From NCBI GenBank assembly GCA_016845285.1, contig JAERSX010000416.1, forward strand, positions 1 through 12,960: 12,960 nt of DNA, read 5' to 3'. A program made the position numbers and the translations under genes. Source of the stretch: Deltaproteobacteria bacterium (GTDB lineage Bacteria; Myxococcota_A; UBA796; UBA2385). The notes under the pieces were generated by a model. It searched no databases. It saw nothing but the letters and a program-made list of their open reading frames with translations, and was not told the DNA's origin. Below are positions 6,810-12,960 of the stretch, in pieces (the first letter of the stretch is position 1; each line of letters starts with the position of its first letter).

Positions 6810-7994
6810 CTACCGGACTCGGCGCAGGGCGGCACGGGCTTCAGAGTTGCCCTTGTCCTGCTCGAGCACCCGTTGGTATTCGCGACGCGCGTTCAGGCTC
6901 ATCCCGAGCTCTGCGTAGAGAGCCGCGAGGGCCATGCGAAATTCGATCTTCATGGGCTCGGCGGTCACGGCCTGTCGCAGGAGCTGGACGGCCTGGCGGT
7001 CGTCCTCCTCATATCGGCGGATCAACAAGGCGAGCCGATGGAGCGCCCGGCCGTTCGTGGGGTCGTACTCCACTGCGCTGCGGTAGTGGGCGATGGCCTC
7101 TTTGGCCCGCTGGTAGCTCTCCGCGCCTTCGGCGGCCGCCACGAACTGGGCGGCCTTGAGCTTGCGTGCCTCCTTGCTGACCTCGTCGAACAAGGCCTTG
7201 TACTCCTTGTTTCGTGGGTCGTACGTCGTCGCCAGATAGAGACTGCTGGCCGCCTTGACGATCTTGCCGGCTTCCACCTCCGACTTGCCTTGTTCGAAGT
7301 ATCCGCGTGCACGCTTGGTCTTCTGGCGCATCTCCTCCTTGAGGCGCTCCACGTTTGCCGAGCGGCGGCTGCGGCGCGTGCTTCCGGCAGCTCGGAGAGG
7401 CCGCCGCTCCGAGCGCGAGGTGGTCGTAGATTCGTCGCTGGTGCGCTTTGTAGACCTCGAACGTCGACGCTTCGCGCGTTCTCGGTCTTGGATGCGTGTG
7501 CGTTGCGACCGGGGCCGCTGTCTCTCGCCCAGGGAAGCCTCGTGCACGTGAGGCTCTTCGAGGCTGGAGACCGATGACTCCCCGGATGTCGGGTGGGACG
7601 TCTGAGCTGTTCTCTGGGGCGGAGCCTCTCGAGAGCCTGAGGCACTGCGGGAGCTGTGTGAGCGGGAAGCTTGTCGCTGTGCCCTGCGCGAACGGTACCT
7701 GGGCAGCACCTCGCGGTCGTAGCTCTTGCGCGTCGTGGGGTTGCTCAGGGTCTTGTATGCAGACGTGATGCTGACGAAGAGGGACTCGATGCGAGCGGCG
7801 TCGTCCCCTAGGTCGAGGCGGAAGAAGCGGTCGGGATGCCAGGCACGCGACAGCTCGTAGTACGCCTCTTGAAGCTCTTTGGCGCTGGCCTCAGGCGGAA
7901 CGCCGAGGAGCTGGTAGCACGAACCACGTTCTTGGATATCGACCAATCGCTCCAGAGCGGCCCGCTGCTCTTCACTGAGGGTGTCACCCTGCAT
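6810..7994 (-). CDS. J-domain and tetratricopeptide-repeat protein
   Basis: The predicted protein has 394 residues. An N-terminal J domain (about 24-96: CYQLLGVPPEASAKELQEAYYELS, then HPD at 53-55, then FVSITSAYKTLSNPTTRKSYD) is the kind that stimulates Hsp70 ATPase activity. Residues 100-213 are an Arg/Ser-rich, probably disordered linker with no hydrophobic core. From about 215 the protein is helical, with three to four TPRs (ARGYFEQGKSEVEAGK, AKEAIAHYRSAVEYDPTNGRAL, QAVQLLRQAVTAEPMKIEFR, YAELGMSLNARREYQRVLEQ). There is no Gly/Phe or zinc-finger region, so it is not a canonical DnaJ but a J-protein with its own client-binding part. ATG 7994 lacks a Shine-Dalgarno site. The frame stays open upstream to 8246, but the residues there overlap xerC and are low-complexity Arg-rich, so the longer form is rejected. 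purA follows after 48 bases. Confidence 0.85.
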   Translation of the reverse strand: MQGDTLSEEQRAALERLVDIQERGSCYQLLGVPPEASAKELQEAYYELSRAWHPDRFFRLDLGDDAARIESLFVSITSAYKTLSNPTTRKSYDREVLPRYRSRRAQRQASRSHSSRSASGSREAPPQRTAQTSHPTSGESSVSSLEEPHVHEASLGERQRPRSQRTRIQDRERAKRRRSRSTKRTSDESTTTSRSERRPLRAAGSTRRSRRSANVERLKEEMRQKTKRARGYFEQGKSEVEAGKIVKAASSLYLATTYDPRNKEYKALFDEVSKEARKLKAAQFVAAAEGAESYQRAKEAIAHYRSAVEYDPTNGRALHRLALLIRRYEEDDRQAVQLLRQAVTAEPMKIEFRMALAALYAELGMSLNARREYQRVLEQDKGNSEARAALRRVR

Positions 7995-8000
7995 GTGAAG

Positions 8001-8006
8001 AGAATA
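8001..8006 (-). promoter_or_regulatory. Possible -10 element of a leaderless start for the J/TPR gene
   Basis: TATTCT on the minus strand ends six bases before ATG 7994 and no Shine-Dalgarno site is present. That spacing would put the transcript start at or near the A of the ATG. No convincing -35 box is seen, so this is weak. Confidence 0.25.
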
Positions 8007-8034
8007 GCGCGCGCGAAGGGACCGGTGATGGGCT

Positions 8035-8053
8035 GCCTCCGACGTGGGGAGGC
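8035..8053 (-). terminator. Small hairpin just after xerC
   Basis: On the minus strand GCCTCC, a seven-base loop and GGAGGC form a perfect six-pair stem starting three bases after the xerC stop. There is no T-run, so it may be a weak terminator, an mRNA-end stabiliser or chance. Confidence 0.3.
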
Positions 8054-8056
8054 GAC

Positions 8057-8971
8057 TCAGACAGGGTCGTCGCCCTCGGCTGGGTTCACTGCGTCGGTCC
8101 CGTGCGGGTGTGCGTCTCGATAGACTCGCAACAGATGCGCTGCATCCACGTGTGTGTAGCGTTGGGTCGTGCTGAGGCGCGCGTGACCCAGCTGCTCTTG
8201 GATGGCCCGTAGATCGGCGCCGGCGCCGAGCAGGTGTGTGGCGCACGAGTGGCGCAGAGCGTGTGGATGGAGTCCGGACACCCCTTGGCTCGCCCCTGCG
8301 TCACGTACGATCCGCCATGCAGAGCGGGTGCTGAGCCTTGTGCCCGTGCGGTTTCGAAAGACGGATCCTTGATCGGTACTCACGTCGCGCCAGGCTTCGA
8401 GGGCGGCCGCTGCTTCTCGGCCGATGGGCACGATTCGCTCCCGACCGCCTTTGCCCTGGACCCGGACGAGGCCTTGTTCCAGCCGCAGCAACTCCCAGTC
8501 GAGCGCCATGGCCTCGGACACCCGCAGTCCTGCGCCGTAGATCAGCTCCATCAACGCGCGATTGCGGAGGTGGAGCCTTCCAGACTGAGTGGGACGCTCC
8601 ACCACGACTGCGGCCTCGTCGACATCGAGAAAGCGGGGGGCGCGTTGCGGCACCTTGGGGCGCCCCAGGCGAAGCGTCGGATCGACTGAGATGAGTCCTT
8701 CGTCGAGGAGCCAGCCGTAGAAGGCGCGGACGGCTGCGATCCGGCGCGCGACGGTGGCGGGAGCGGCGCGCGAGCCGTGGCGATCGGTGGCACGGCGCTG
8801 GGCGAGCCAGCGTCGAAGGTGCACCAGGTCGGCGCGCCGAAGATCGACCCCTTGTTCCGACACGTTGTCCGCGAGACTTCGAAGATCGGAGCCGTACGCT
8901 CTCAGAGTGTGCTCCGACAGACGTCGTTCCACCTTCAGGTGCTGCAGCCAACGCCCCAGATCGTCGCTCAT
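8057..8971 (-). CDS. xerC: Tyrosine recombinase XerC-like
   Basis: The predicted protein has 304 residues. It has an N-terminal SAM-like core-binding domain (about 1-90) and a C-terminal catalytic domain with the full tyrosine-recombinase set: Arg150 (GAGLRVSEAMAL), Lys174 (GKGGRERIVP), His237 and Arg240 (HPHALRHSCATHLL), His263 (LGHARLSTTQRYTHV) and nucleophile Tyr272. Length and motifs match chromosomal XerC/XerD, which resolve chromosome dimers at dif during division; XerC is preferred because of the topA/dprA neighbourhood, but XerD or another core recombinase cannot be excluded. ATG 8971 opens into MSDDLGRWLQHLKVERRLSEHTLRAYGSDL, the normal N-terminus; the frame runs on to 9103 through the divergent leader and is not thought to be coding. 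The Shine-Dalgarno site is weak. No phage or integron genes are nearby. Confidence 0.9.
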   Translation of the reverse strand: MSDDLGRWLQHLKVERRLSEHTLRAYGSDLRSLADNVSEQGVDLRRADLVHLRRWLAQRRATDRHGSRAAPATVARRIAAVRAFYGWLLDEGLISVDPTLRLGRPKVPQRAPRFLDVDEAAVVVERPTQSGRLHLRNRALMELIYGAGLRVSEAMALDWELLRLEQGLVRVQGKGGRERIVPIGREAAAALEAWRDVSTDQGSVFRNRTGTRLSTRSAWRIVRDAGASQGVSGLHPHALRHSCATHLLGAGADLRAIQEQLGHARLSTTQRYTHVDAAHLLRVYRDAHPHGTDAVNPAEGDDPV

Positions 8972-9068
8972 GTCACTACGATAGCTCGTCGCGAGAGGGC
9001 CGGTGTGGTGGCTGCGATGGGCGAACCTCGAAGGGGTACGCCAAGTAGATGTCCTTGCGATAGGTTCA

Positions 9069-9090
9069 GGACCGATGTACCCATCGGTCC
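9069..9090 (+). promoter_or_regulatory. Perfect 9-bp inverted repeat (operator or leader hairpin)
   Basis: GGACCGATG (9069-9077) and CATCGGTCC (9082-9090) are perfect complements around a four-base spacer, TACC. It is 57 bases before topA. It could be a dyad operator for a regulator, or a hairpin in the topA 5' leader. No T-run follows. Confidence 0.5.
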
Positions 9091-9093
9091 CGA

Positions 9094-9131
9094 GAGCCAG
9101 CACCTGGCTCGGCCTGGGCGCGGTTCCCAGG
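9094..9131 (+). promoter_or_regulatory. Two further hairpins directly before the topA ribosome-binding site
   Basis: GAGCCAG/CTGGCTC (9094-9100 with 9104-9110, loop CAC) is followed by CCTGGG/CCCAGG (9113-9118 with 9126-9131, seven-base loop). The last arm ends four bases before GAGGAG. CCTGG also occurs at 9103-9107, so it could compete for the CCAGG at 9127-9131. Confidence 0.4.
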
Positions 9132-9147
9132 AGAGAGGAGTCAAGGT

Positions 9148-11841
9148 ATGGGTCGACCCCTGGTCATCGTCGAGTCACCCGCGAAGGCGAAGACCATCGG
9201 AAAGTTCCTCGGCAGTGACTTCCAGGTCGAGGCTTCGGTGGGACACATTCGCGATCTTCCCCGCAACGCCGGTGAGATCCCTGCGAGCAAGAAGAAGCAG
9301 TCCTGGGCTCGCCTCGGGGTGAACGTCGATGACGGCTTCGAGCCTCTCTATGTGGTGCCCGCTGAGAAGAAGGCACAGGTGACGAAGCTCCGCAAGGCGC
9401 TGAAGGGTGCCTCGGAGCTCCTGCTCGCCACCGATGAGGACCGCGAGGGAGAGAGCATCTCCTGGCACCTCATCGAGGTGCTCAAGCCGAAGGTCCCGGT
9501 ACGTCGCCTGGTCTTCCACGAGATCACCCCGGCAGCCATCCAGCATGCTCTCGACACCTCTCGTGACGTCGATCTGAACCTCGTGCGAGCCCAGGAGACC
9601 CGACGCATCGTCGATCGGCTCTACGGCTATGAGGTCTCGCCACTGCTGTGGAAGAAGGTCCGCCCCCAGCTGTCGGCAGGTCGGGTGCAGTCCGTCGCGG
9701 TTCGCCTGGTGGTGGAGCGCGAGCGCGAGCGCGTCGCCTTCGAGCCTGCGTCCTGGTGGGACCTCACCGGTGCCTTCCAGACCGATGGTGGGCAGCTGGT
9801 GGCCCAGCTCCACACCTGGGAAGGGAAGCGCCTCGCCTCGGGCAAGGACTTCGATCGCCAGGGCAAGCTCAAGGCCAAACGCGATGTGGTCGTTCTCGAC
9901 GAGGGCGGTGCCAAGAGCATCGTGGCCAATCTCCAGGGCGAGACGGGCCTCGTCTCGGCCGTGGAGGAGAAGCCCTACAAGGATCGGCCAGCGCCGCCGT
10001 TCACCACCAGCACCCTGCAGCAGGAGGCGAACCGGAAGTTGCGCTGGACGGCGCGGCGCACCATGACCGTCGCCCAGCGCCTCTACGAGAATGGCTGGAT
10101 CACCTACATGCGGACCGACTCGACCACCCTGTCCGATCAGGCAGTCTCGGCGGCTCGCTCCTTGATCCGAGAGCAGTACGGCGCCGCCTACATGCCCGCC
10201 AAGCCGAGGGTCTACAAGCGCAAGGCCAAGGGGGCCCAGGAGGCCCACGAAGCGATCCGCCCTGCCGGCGAGAGCTTCCGTCCCACGTCGGCGGCCCAGT
10301 CGGAGTTGGGCTCGGACGAGGCGCGCCTCTACGAGCTCATCTGGAAGCGCACGGTTGCCTGCCAGATGGCGGATGCGACCGGACGCTTGCTGAAGGTACA
10401 GGTCGATCTGGGGTCCGCTACCTTCGTCGCGCGTGGCAAGACCATCGACTTTCCGGGGTTCCGCCGGGCGTATGTCGAGGGCTCGGACAACCCGGAGACC
10501 GAGCTCTCCGACAAGGAGCGCTTGCTGCCGTCCGTGAAGTGCGGCGACCCGGCGAAGGCCGAGGAGCTCGAGGCCAAGGGGCACGTCACGCAGCCTCCTG
10601 CTCGCCTCACCGAGGCGTCCTTGGTCAAGGAGCTGGAGGCACGCGGCATCGGCCGTCCGTCCACCTATGCCAGCATCATCGACACCATCCTGCGTCGCGA
10701 GTACGTCTTCAAGAAGGGCTCGGCGCTGGTGCCCACCTTCACGGCCTTTGCGGTCACCGCTCTGCTGGAGCGGCACCTCTCCTGGCTGGTGGACTACGAC
10801 TTCACCGCTCGGATGGAGGCACAGCTCGATGAGATCGCGGTGGGCAAGGACGAGTCTCGCGCATGCCTCGACCGGTTCTACCGAGGCGGCTCCGGGCTCA
10901 AAGAGAGGCTGGGTCTCGCCCAGGACCAGATCGACCCCCGCGAGGTGTGCACGATCCCAATGGGTGCCGGCCCCGGCGGAGAGCAAATCGCCGTACGTGT
11001 GGGGCGCTACGGGCCCTTCATCGCCGCAGGTGACCATCGCGCCGACATCCCGGAGGACATGCCTCCAGACGAGCTGACTGTCGAGCGGGCCATTGCGCTG
11101 CTCGAGGAACGCAAGAAGGGGCCGCGGGTGCTGGGGGCAGACCCGGAGACGGGACTCGACGTGCTCGTGATGAAGGGCCGCTTCGGTCCCTACCTGCAGC
11201 TCGGTGAGCCGCAAGAGGGCAGCAAGGAGAAGCCCAAGCGGGCCTCGCTCCTGAAGGACATGTCGCCGGAGACCATCGAGCTGGAGATGGCCCTCAAGGT
11301 GCTGAGCCTTCCGCGTCTGCTGGGCAATGACCCAGAGTCGGGCGAGCCCATCACCGCCACGAATGGCCGGTACGGCCCGTATGTGAAGCGTGGCAAGACC
11401 AGCCGCAGCATTCCTCGCGACGTGTCTCTCTTCGAGATCGGCCTGGAGCGGGCCATCCAATTGTTGAGTCAGCCTGCGCGTCGTCAGGGCCCGAAGATCC
11501 TCCGCGAGGTGGGTGTCGATCCCAAGACCGAGCGCACCGTGCAGCTCATGGATGGTCGTTACGGTCCCTACGTGACCGATGGTGAGACCAATGCGAGCCT
11601 GCCGAAGGGGTCCAGCGCCGAGGCTCTGACTCTCGCGAAGGCCGTCGAGCTCATCCGGGCCCGTGAGGGGATGCCCAAGCGGAAGCGCTCCACACGACGA
11701 ACCAAGGCCGCCCCGAAGAAGAAGGCCGCCGCGAAGAAGAAGCCGGCCGCGAAGAAGGCGGCTCCTCGTAAGAAGGCAGCTCCAAAGAAGAAGACTGCCT
11801 CCAAGAAGACCGCTACTGCGGGGAAGACGTCAGCCGACTGA
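9148..11841 (+). CDS. topA: DNA topoisomerase I (type IA)
   Basis: The predicted protein has 897 residues. It relaxes negative supercoils through a 5'-phosphotyrosine intermediate. The N-terminal Toprim domain has VIVESPAKAKTI (Glu9) and TDEDREGE (Asp96, Asp98, Glu100). Next come RRIVDRLYGYEVSPLLWKKV and LSAGRVQSVA, then PFTTSTLQQEA, the active-site Tyr320 in GWITYMRTDST, EAHEAIRPA, and GIGRPSTYASII. The C-terminal third lacks the zinc-ribbon Cys clusters of E. coli TopA. Instead it has four RYGPY-type topoisomerase C-terminal repeats (VGRYGPFIAAG, KGRFGPYLQLG, NGRYGPYVKRG, DGRYGPYVTDG) and a Lys/Ala-rich tail from about residue 842. ATG 9148 follows GAGGAG by seven bases. It is divergent from xerC and convergent with dprA. 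Confidence 0.97.
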   Translation: MGRPLVIVESPAKAKTIGKFLGSDFQVEASVGHIRDLPRNAGEIPASKKKQSWARLGVNVDDGFEPLYVVPAEKKAQVTKLRKALKGASELLLATDEDREGESISWHLIEVLKPKVPVRRLVFHEITPAAIQHALDTSRDVDLNLVRAQETRRIVDRLYGYEVSPLLWKKVRPQLSAGRVQSVAVRLVVERERERVAFEPASWWDLTGAFQTDGGQLVAQLHTWEGKRLASGKDFDRQGKLKAKRDVVVLDEGGAKSIVANLQGETGLVSAVEEKPYKDRPAPPFTTSTLQQEANRKLRWTARRTMTVAQRLYENGWITYMRTDSTTLSDQAVSAARSLIREQYGAAYMPAKPRVYKRKAKGAQEAHEAIRPAGESFRPTSAAQSELGSDEARLYELIWKRTVACQMADATGRLLKVQVDLGSATFVARGKTIDFPGFRRAYVEGSDNPETELSDKERLLPSVKCGDPAKAEELEAKGHVTQPPARLTEASLVKELEARGIGRPSTYASIIDTILRREYVFKKGSALVPTFTAFAVTALLERHLSWLVDYDFTARMEAQLDEIAVGKDESRACLDRFYRGGSGLKERLGLAQDQIDPREVCTIPMGAGPGGEQIAVRVGRYGPFIAAGDHRADIPEDMPPDELTVERAIALLEERKKGPRVLGADPETGLDVLVMKGRFGPYLQLGEPQEGSKEKPKRASLLKDMSPETIELEMALKVLSLPRLLGNDPESGEPITATNGRYGPYVKRGKTSRSIPRDVSLFEIGLERAIQLLSQPARRQGPKILREVGVDPKTERTVQLMDGRYGPYVTDGETNASLPKGSSAEALTLAKAVELIRAREGMPKRKRSTRRTKAAPKKKAAAKKKPAAKKAAPRKKAAPKKKTASKKTATAGKTSAD
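11704..11811 (+). repeat. Low-complexity Lys/Ala-coding repeat in the 3' end of topA
   Basis: Repeated AAGAAG and GCCGCC/GCGAAG units encode runs such as KAAPKKKAAAKKK and KKAAPRKKAAPKKK, a histone-H1-like basic tail. In-frame trinucleotide and pentapeptide redundancy makes it a likely site of length variation between strains. Confidence 0.7.
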
Positions 11842-11864
11842 GGCGCTCAAGTCCGTGTCGGCTG
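11831..11864. terminator. Inverted repeat over the topA/dprA convergent junction
   Basis: CAGCCGAC (11831-11838) and GTCGGCTG (11857-11864) are perfect eight-base complements around 18 bases. The repeat spans both stop codons (topA 11839-11841, dprA 11849-11847). The loop contains GAG/CTC, which can add a short inner stem. No T-run is present on either side, so a bidirectional terminator is only a possibility. Confidence 0.35.
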
Positions 11865-12872
11865 GTTCGTACGGGGCGCGTAGTGATCGCCCGTCTCGTG
11901 GACCACACGGCCCTCGAGCTCCAGCATGGCCATTGCGGTGGCCAACTCCCCATGGCTGCGACCGGTTCGGGCCACCAGCTCCGTCAGTGAGCATCCGGGC
12001 CCCAGTGCCTCGAGCAGAGGGTCGGATGGGCTCGCGACGGGTGAGTGGCCGCACAGGGCCAAGGCGCGAAGGGCATCCTCGACACAGGTGAGCGGCGCGG
12101 CACCGCTGTGGAGGAGGCTCAGACAGCCCACGCTCGCAGGTGACCAGGGGCTTCCTGGCACCACCATCACGTCCCGTCCCATGTCGGCGGCGAGCCTGGC
12201 GGTGATCAGGGCTCCAGAGCGCTGGTTGGCCTCGACGACGATGACGAGATCGGCCAGGCCGGCGATGACCCGATTGCGTTGGGGGAAGGTCCAACGCGCC
12301 GCTGGATGGTCTGGGAGGAATTCGCTCACCAGAGTGCCGCCCGCGCGATGCACTGCGGACATGCGCTCGAGAGCAGCGCTTCCGGGTGACCAACGTAGAC
12401 CGTGGCCAAGGACGGCGACCGTCCGGGCGCCCGCCGCGCGGTGGGCCGCCACGTCGATGCCGTAGGCGAGGCCGCTGACGATGGTGACACCGGCTGCCGA
12501 GAGGCCCGCGGCCAGCATGGCGGCGAAGCGACGGCCGCCAGGTGTGCATCTACGGCTGCCCACGATGGCCACGCATGGGTCATCCAGCAGGGCGAGTGGA
12601 CCGTCGTGGAAGAGGACTGGGGGAGCGTGGGCCTCGACGCGCAGACGTCGTGGATACTCGGGGTGGGCCAGCGTGACGTGGGTGCCAGCGTCTGCTGTGG
12701 GTGCGCCGGTGAGTAGTTGTTTGGCGACTGCGGGGCGCAGGCCCAGCGTCACGAGGGCGGGCAGGTCGAGGCTTGCCAGGGCACCGGCACGGCCTGAGCG
12801 GACAGCCGCGGACAGATCAAGACGGCCGGAGCGGGCTGCCGCTGCGGCCCAGAACGGGGAGATGGTGGACAT
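11847..12872 (-). CDS. dprA: DNA-processing protein DprA (Smf)
   Basis: The predicted protein has 341 residues. DprA binds incoming single-stranded DNA during natural transformation and loads RecA. The Rossmann-like core shows VAIVGSRRCTPGG (102-113), IVSGLAYGIDVAAH (131-144), VAVLGHGL (152-159), SEF (183-185), FPQRNRVIAGLADLVIVVEA (196-215), SGALITARLAADMGRDVMVVPG (219-240) and a GCLSLLHSGA segment (249-258). The C-terminal 55 residues (DPLLEAL to GDHYAPR) fit the winged-helix DprA/DML1-type domain, and the short N-terminal part is a degenerate SAM-like region. ATG 12872 has GAGAG four bases upstream; the frame stays open to 12956 (GTG) but without DprA-like sequence. It ends 5 bases from the topA stop, tail to tail, whereas in many bacteria dprA runs in the same direction just before topA. 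Confidence 0.92.
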   Translation of the reverse strand: MSTISPFWAAAAARSGRLDLSAAVRSGRAGALASLDLPALVTLGLRPAVAKQLLTGAPTADAGTHVTLAHPEYPRRLRVEAHAPPVLFHDGPLALLDDPCVAIVGSRRCTPGGRRFAAMLAAGLSAAGVTIVSGLAYGIDVAAHRAAGARTVAVLGHGLRWSPGSAALERMSAVHRAGGTLVSEFLPDHPAARWTFPQRNRVIAGLADLVIVVEANQRSGALITARLAADMGRDVMVVPGSPWSPASVGCLSLLHSGAAPLTCVEDALRALALCGHSPVASPSDPLLEALGPGCSLTELVARTGRSHGELATAMAMLELEGRVVHETGDHYAPRTNQPTRT

Positions 12873-12960
12873 GGGTCTCTCGGACCCGAAGTCGCGCCGT
12901 GGACTGGTGGTGAGTAGCGCCGGGTCACCGGTGCAGCAAGTGCCGGATGTTGTCACTACG
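12873..12960. other. Region upstream of dprA, window end
   Basis: These 88 bases hold the dprA leader. A five-pair inverted repeat, GGGTC/GACCC (12873-12877 with 12883-12887), touches the dprA ATG and has part of the Shine-Dalgarno sequence in its loop. No gene or clear promoter is visible. Confidence 0.4.

Larger units (their letters stand above)
8972..9147. promoter_or_regulatory. Divergent xerC-topA intergenic region with topA leader
   Basis: These 176 bases must hold the promoters for both divergent genes. I see no clear -35/-10 pair; TTGCGA at 9055-9060 with TACCCA at 9078-9083 has 17-base spacing but a poor -10. The half next to topA carries three consecutive inverted repeats and then the topA ribosome-binding site (GAGGAG at 9135-9140, seven bases before ATG). 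Confidence 0.6.

Noticed and set aside
7995..8246. 84-residue N-terminal extension of the J/TPR protein
   Set aside because: It overlaps the conserved 3' end of xerC and encodes an Arg/Pro/Ser-rich stretch; the J domain starts properly after ATG 7994.
8057..8971. Reading the tyrosine recombinase as an integrase of a mobile element next to tRNA genes
   Set aside because: The tRNAs are about 2.6 kb away, separated by purA and the J/TPR gene; no att-like duplication, phage or plasmid gene is present, and length and motifs fit chromosomal XerC.
8972..9103. 44-residue N-terminal extension of XerC
   Set aside because: It would cross the dyad and hairpin region of the topA leader, and XerC proteins normally start close to the residues encoded from 8971.
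9175..11460. Very long open frame antisense to topA (over 700 codons)
   Set aside because: It mirrors topA codon bias in GC-rich DNA, has no recognisable domain and is Leu/Arg/Gly/His-rich; topA itself has all its motifs.
8970..12960. The 10-base string TGTCACTACG at 8970-8979 and 12951-12960, both upstream of minus-strand genes
   Set aside because: Repeats of ten bases are expected by chance many times in 13 kb; no longer match surrounds it.

Overview
The window is GC-rich, gap-poor bacterial chromosome with Shine-Dalgarno-led genes. The gene set fits a deltaproteobacterial lineage such as Myxococcota or a relative: an Asp-rich calcium-loop outer-membrane barrel, a tandem FHA protein, a J-domain/TPR protein, and a TopA with C-terminal repeats and a Lys/Ala tail. 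This placement is inference from gene style; no rRNA or marker tree is available here. No mobile element, CRISPR array, toxin-antitoxin pair or phage gene was seen, and no stretch over 300 bases lacks a gene.

Layout. Bases 2-2543 (+) hold the 3' part of an outer-membrane beta-barrel gene, then a YggT-family membrane protein gene and a secreted HEAT-repeat protein gene; the last two overlap by ATGA, so this looks like one operon. Bases 2562-8971 are all on the minus strand. In transcription order they are xerC (tyrosine recombinase), a J-domain/TPR gene, purA (adenylosuccinate synthetase), tRNA-Lys(TTT), tRNA-Glu(TTC), argF (ornithine carbamoyltransferase), mvaB (HMG-CoA lyase) and a double-FHA gene whose start overlaps the mvaB stop by one base. 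The tRNA pair has its own sigma70-like promoter, whose -35 box lies over the purA stop codon. topA (9148-11841, +) is divergent from xerC across 176 bases that contain three consecutive hairpins just before the topA ribosome-binding site. dprA (11847-12872, -) meets topA tail to tail with 5 bases between the stop codons.

How the genes relate. The set is mainly housekeeping: purine synthesis, arginine synthesis, leucine or ketone-body catabolism, translation, chromosome topology, chromosome-dimer resolution and DNA uptake processing. xerC, topA and dprA form a DNA-maintenance neighbourhood. The purA/tRNA/argF/mvaB/FHA run may be one long transcription unit with internal promoters. I did not find a convincing new multi-gene system. 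The most interesting signals are the structured topA leader, the embedded stable-RNA promoter, and unusual regions in the barrel, J/TPR and TopA proteins.
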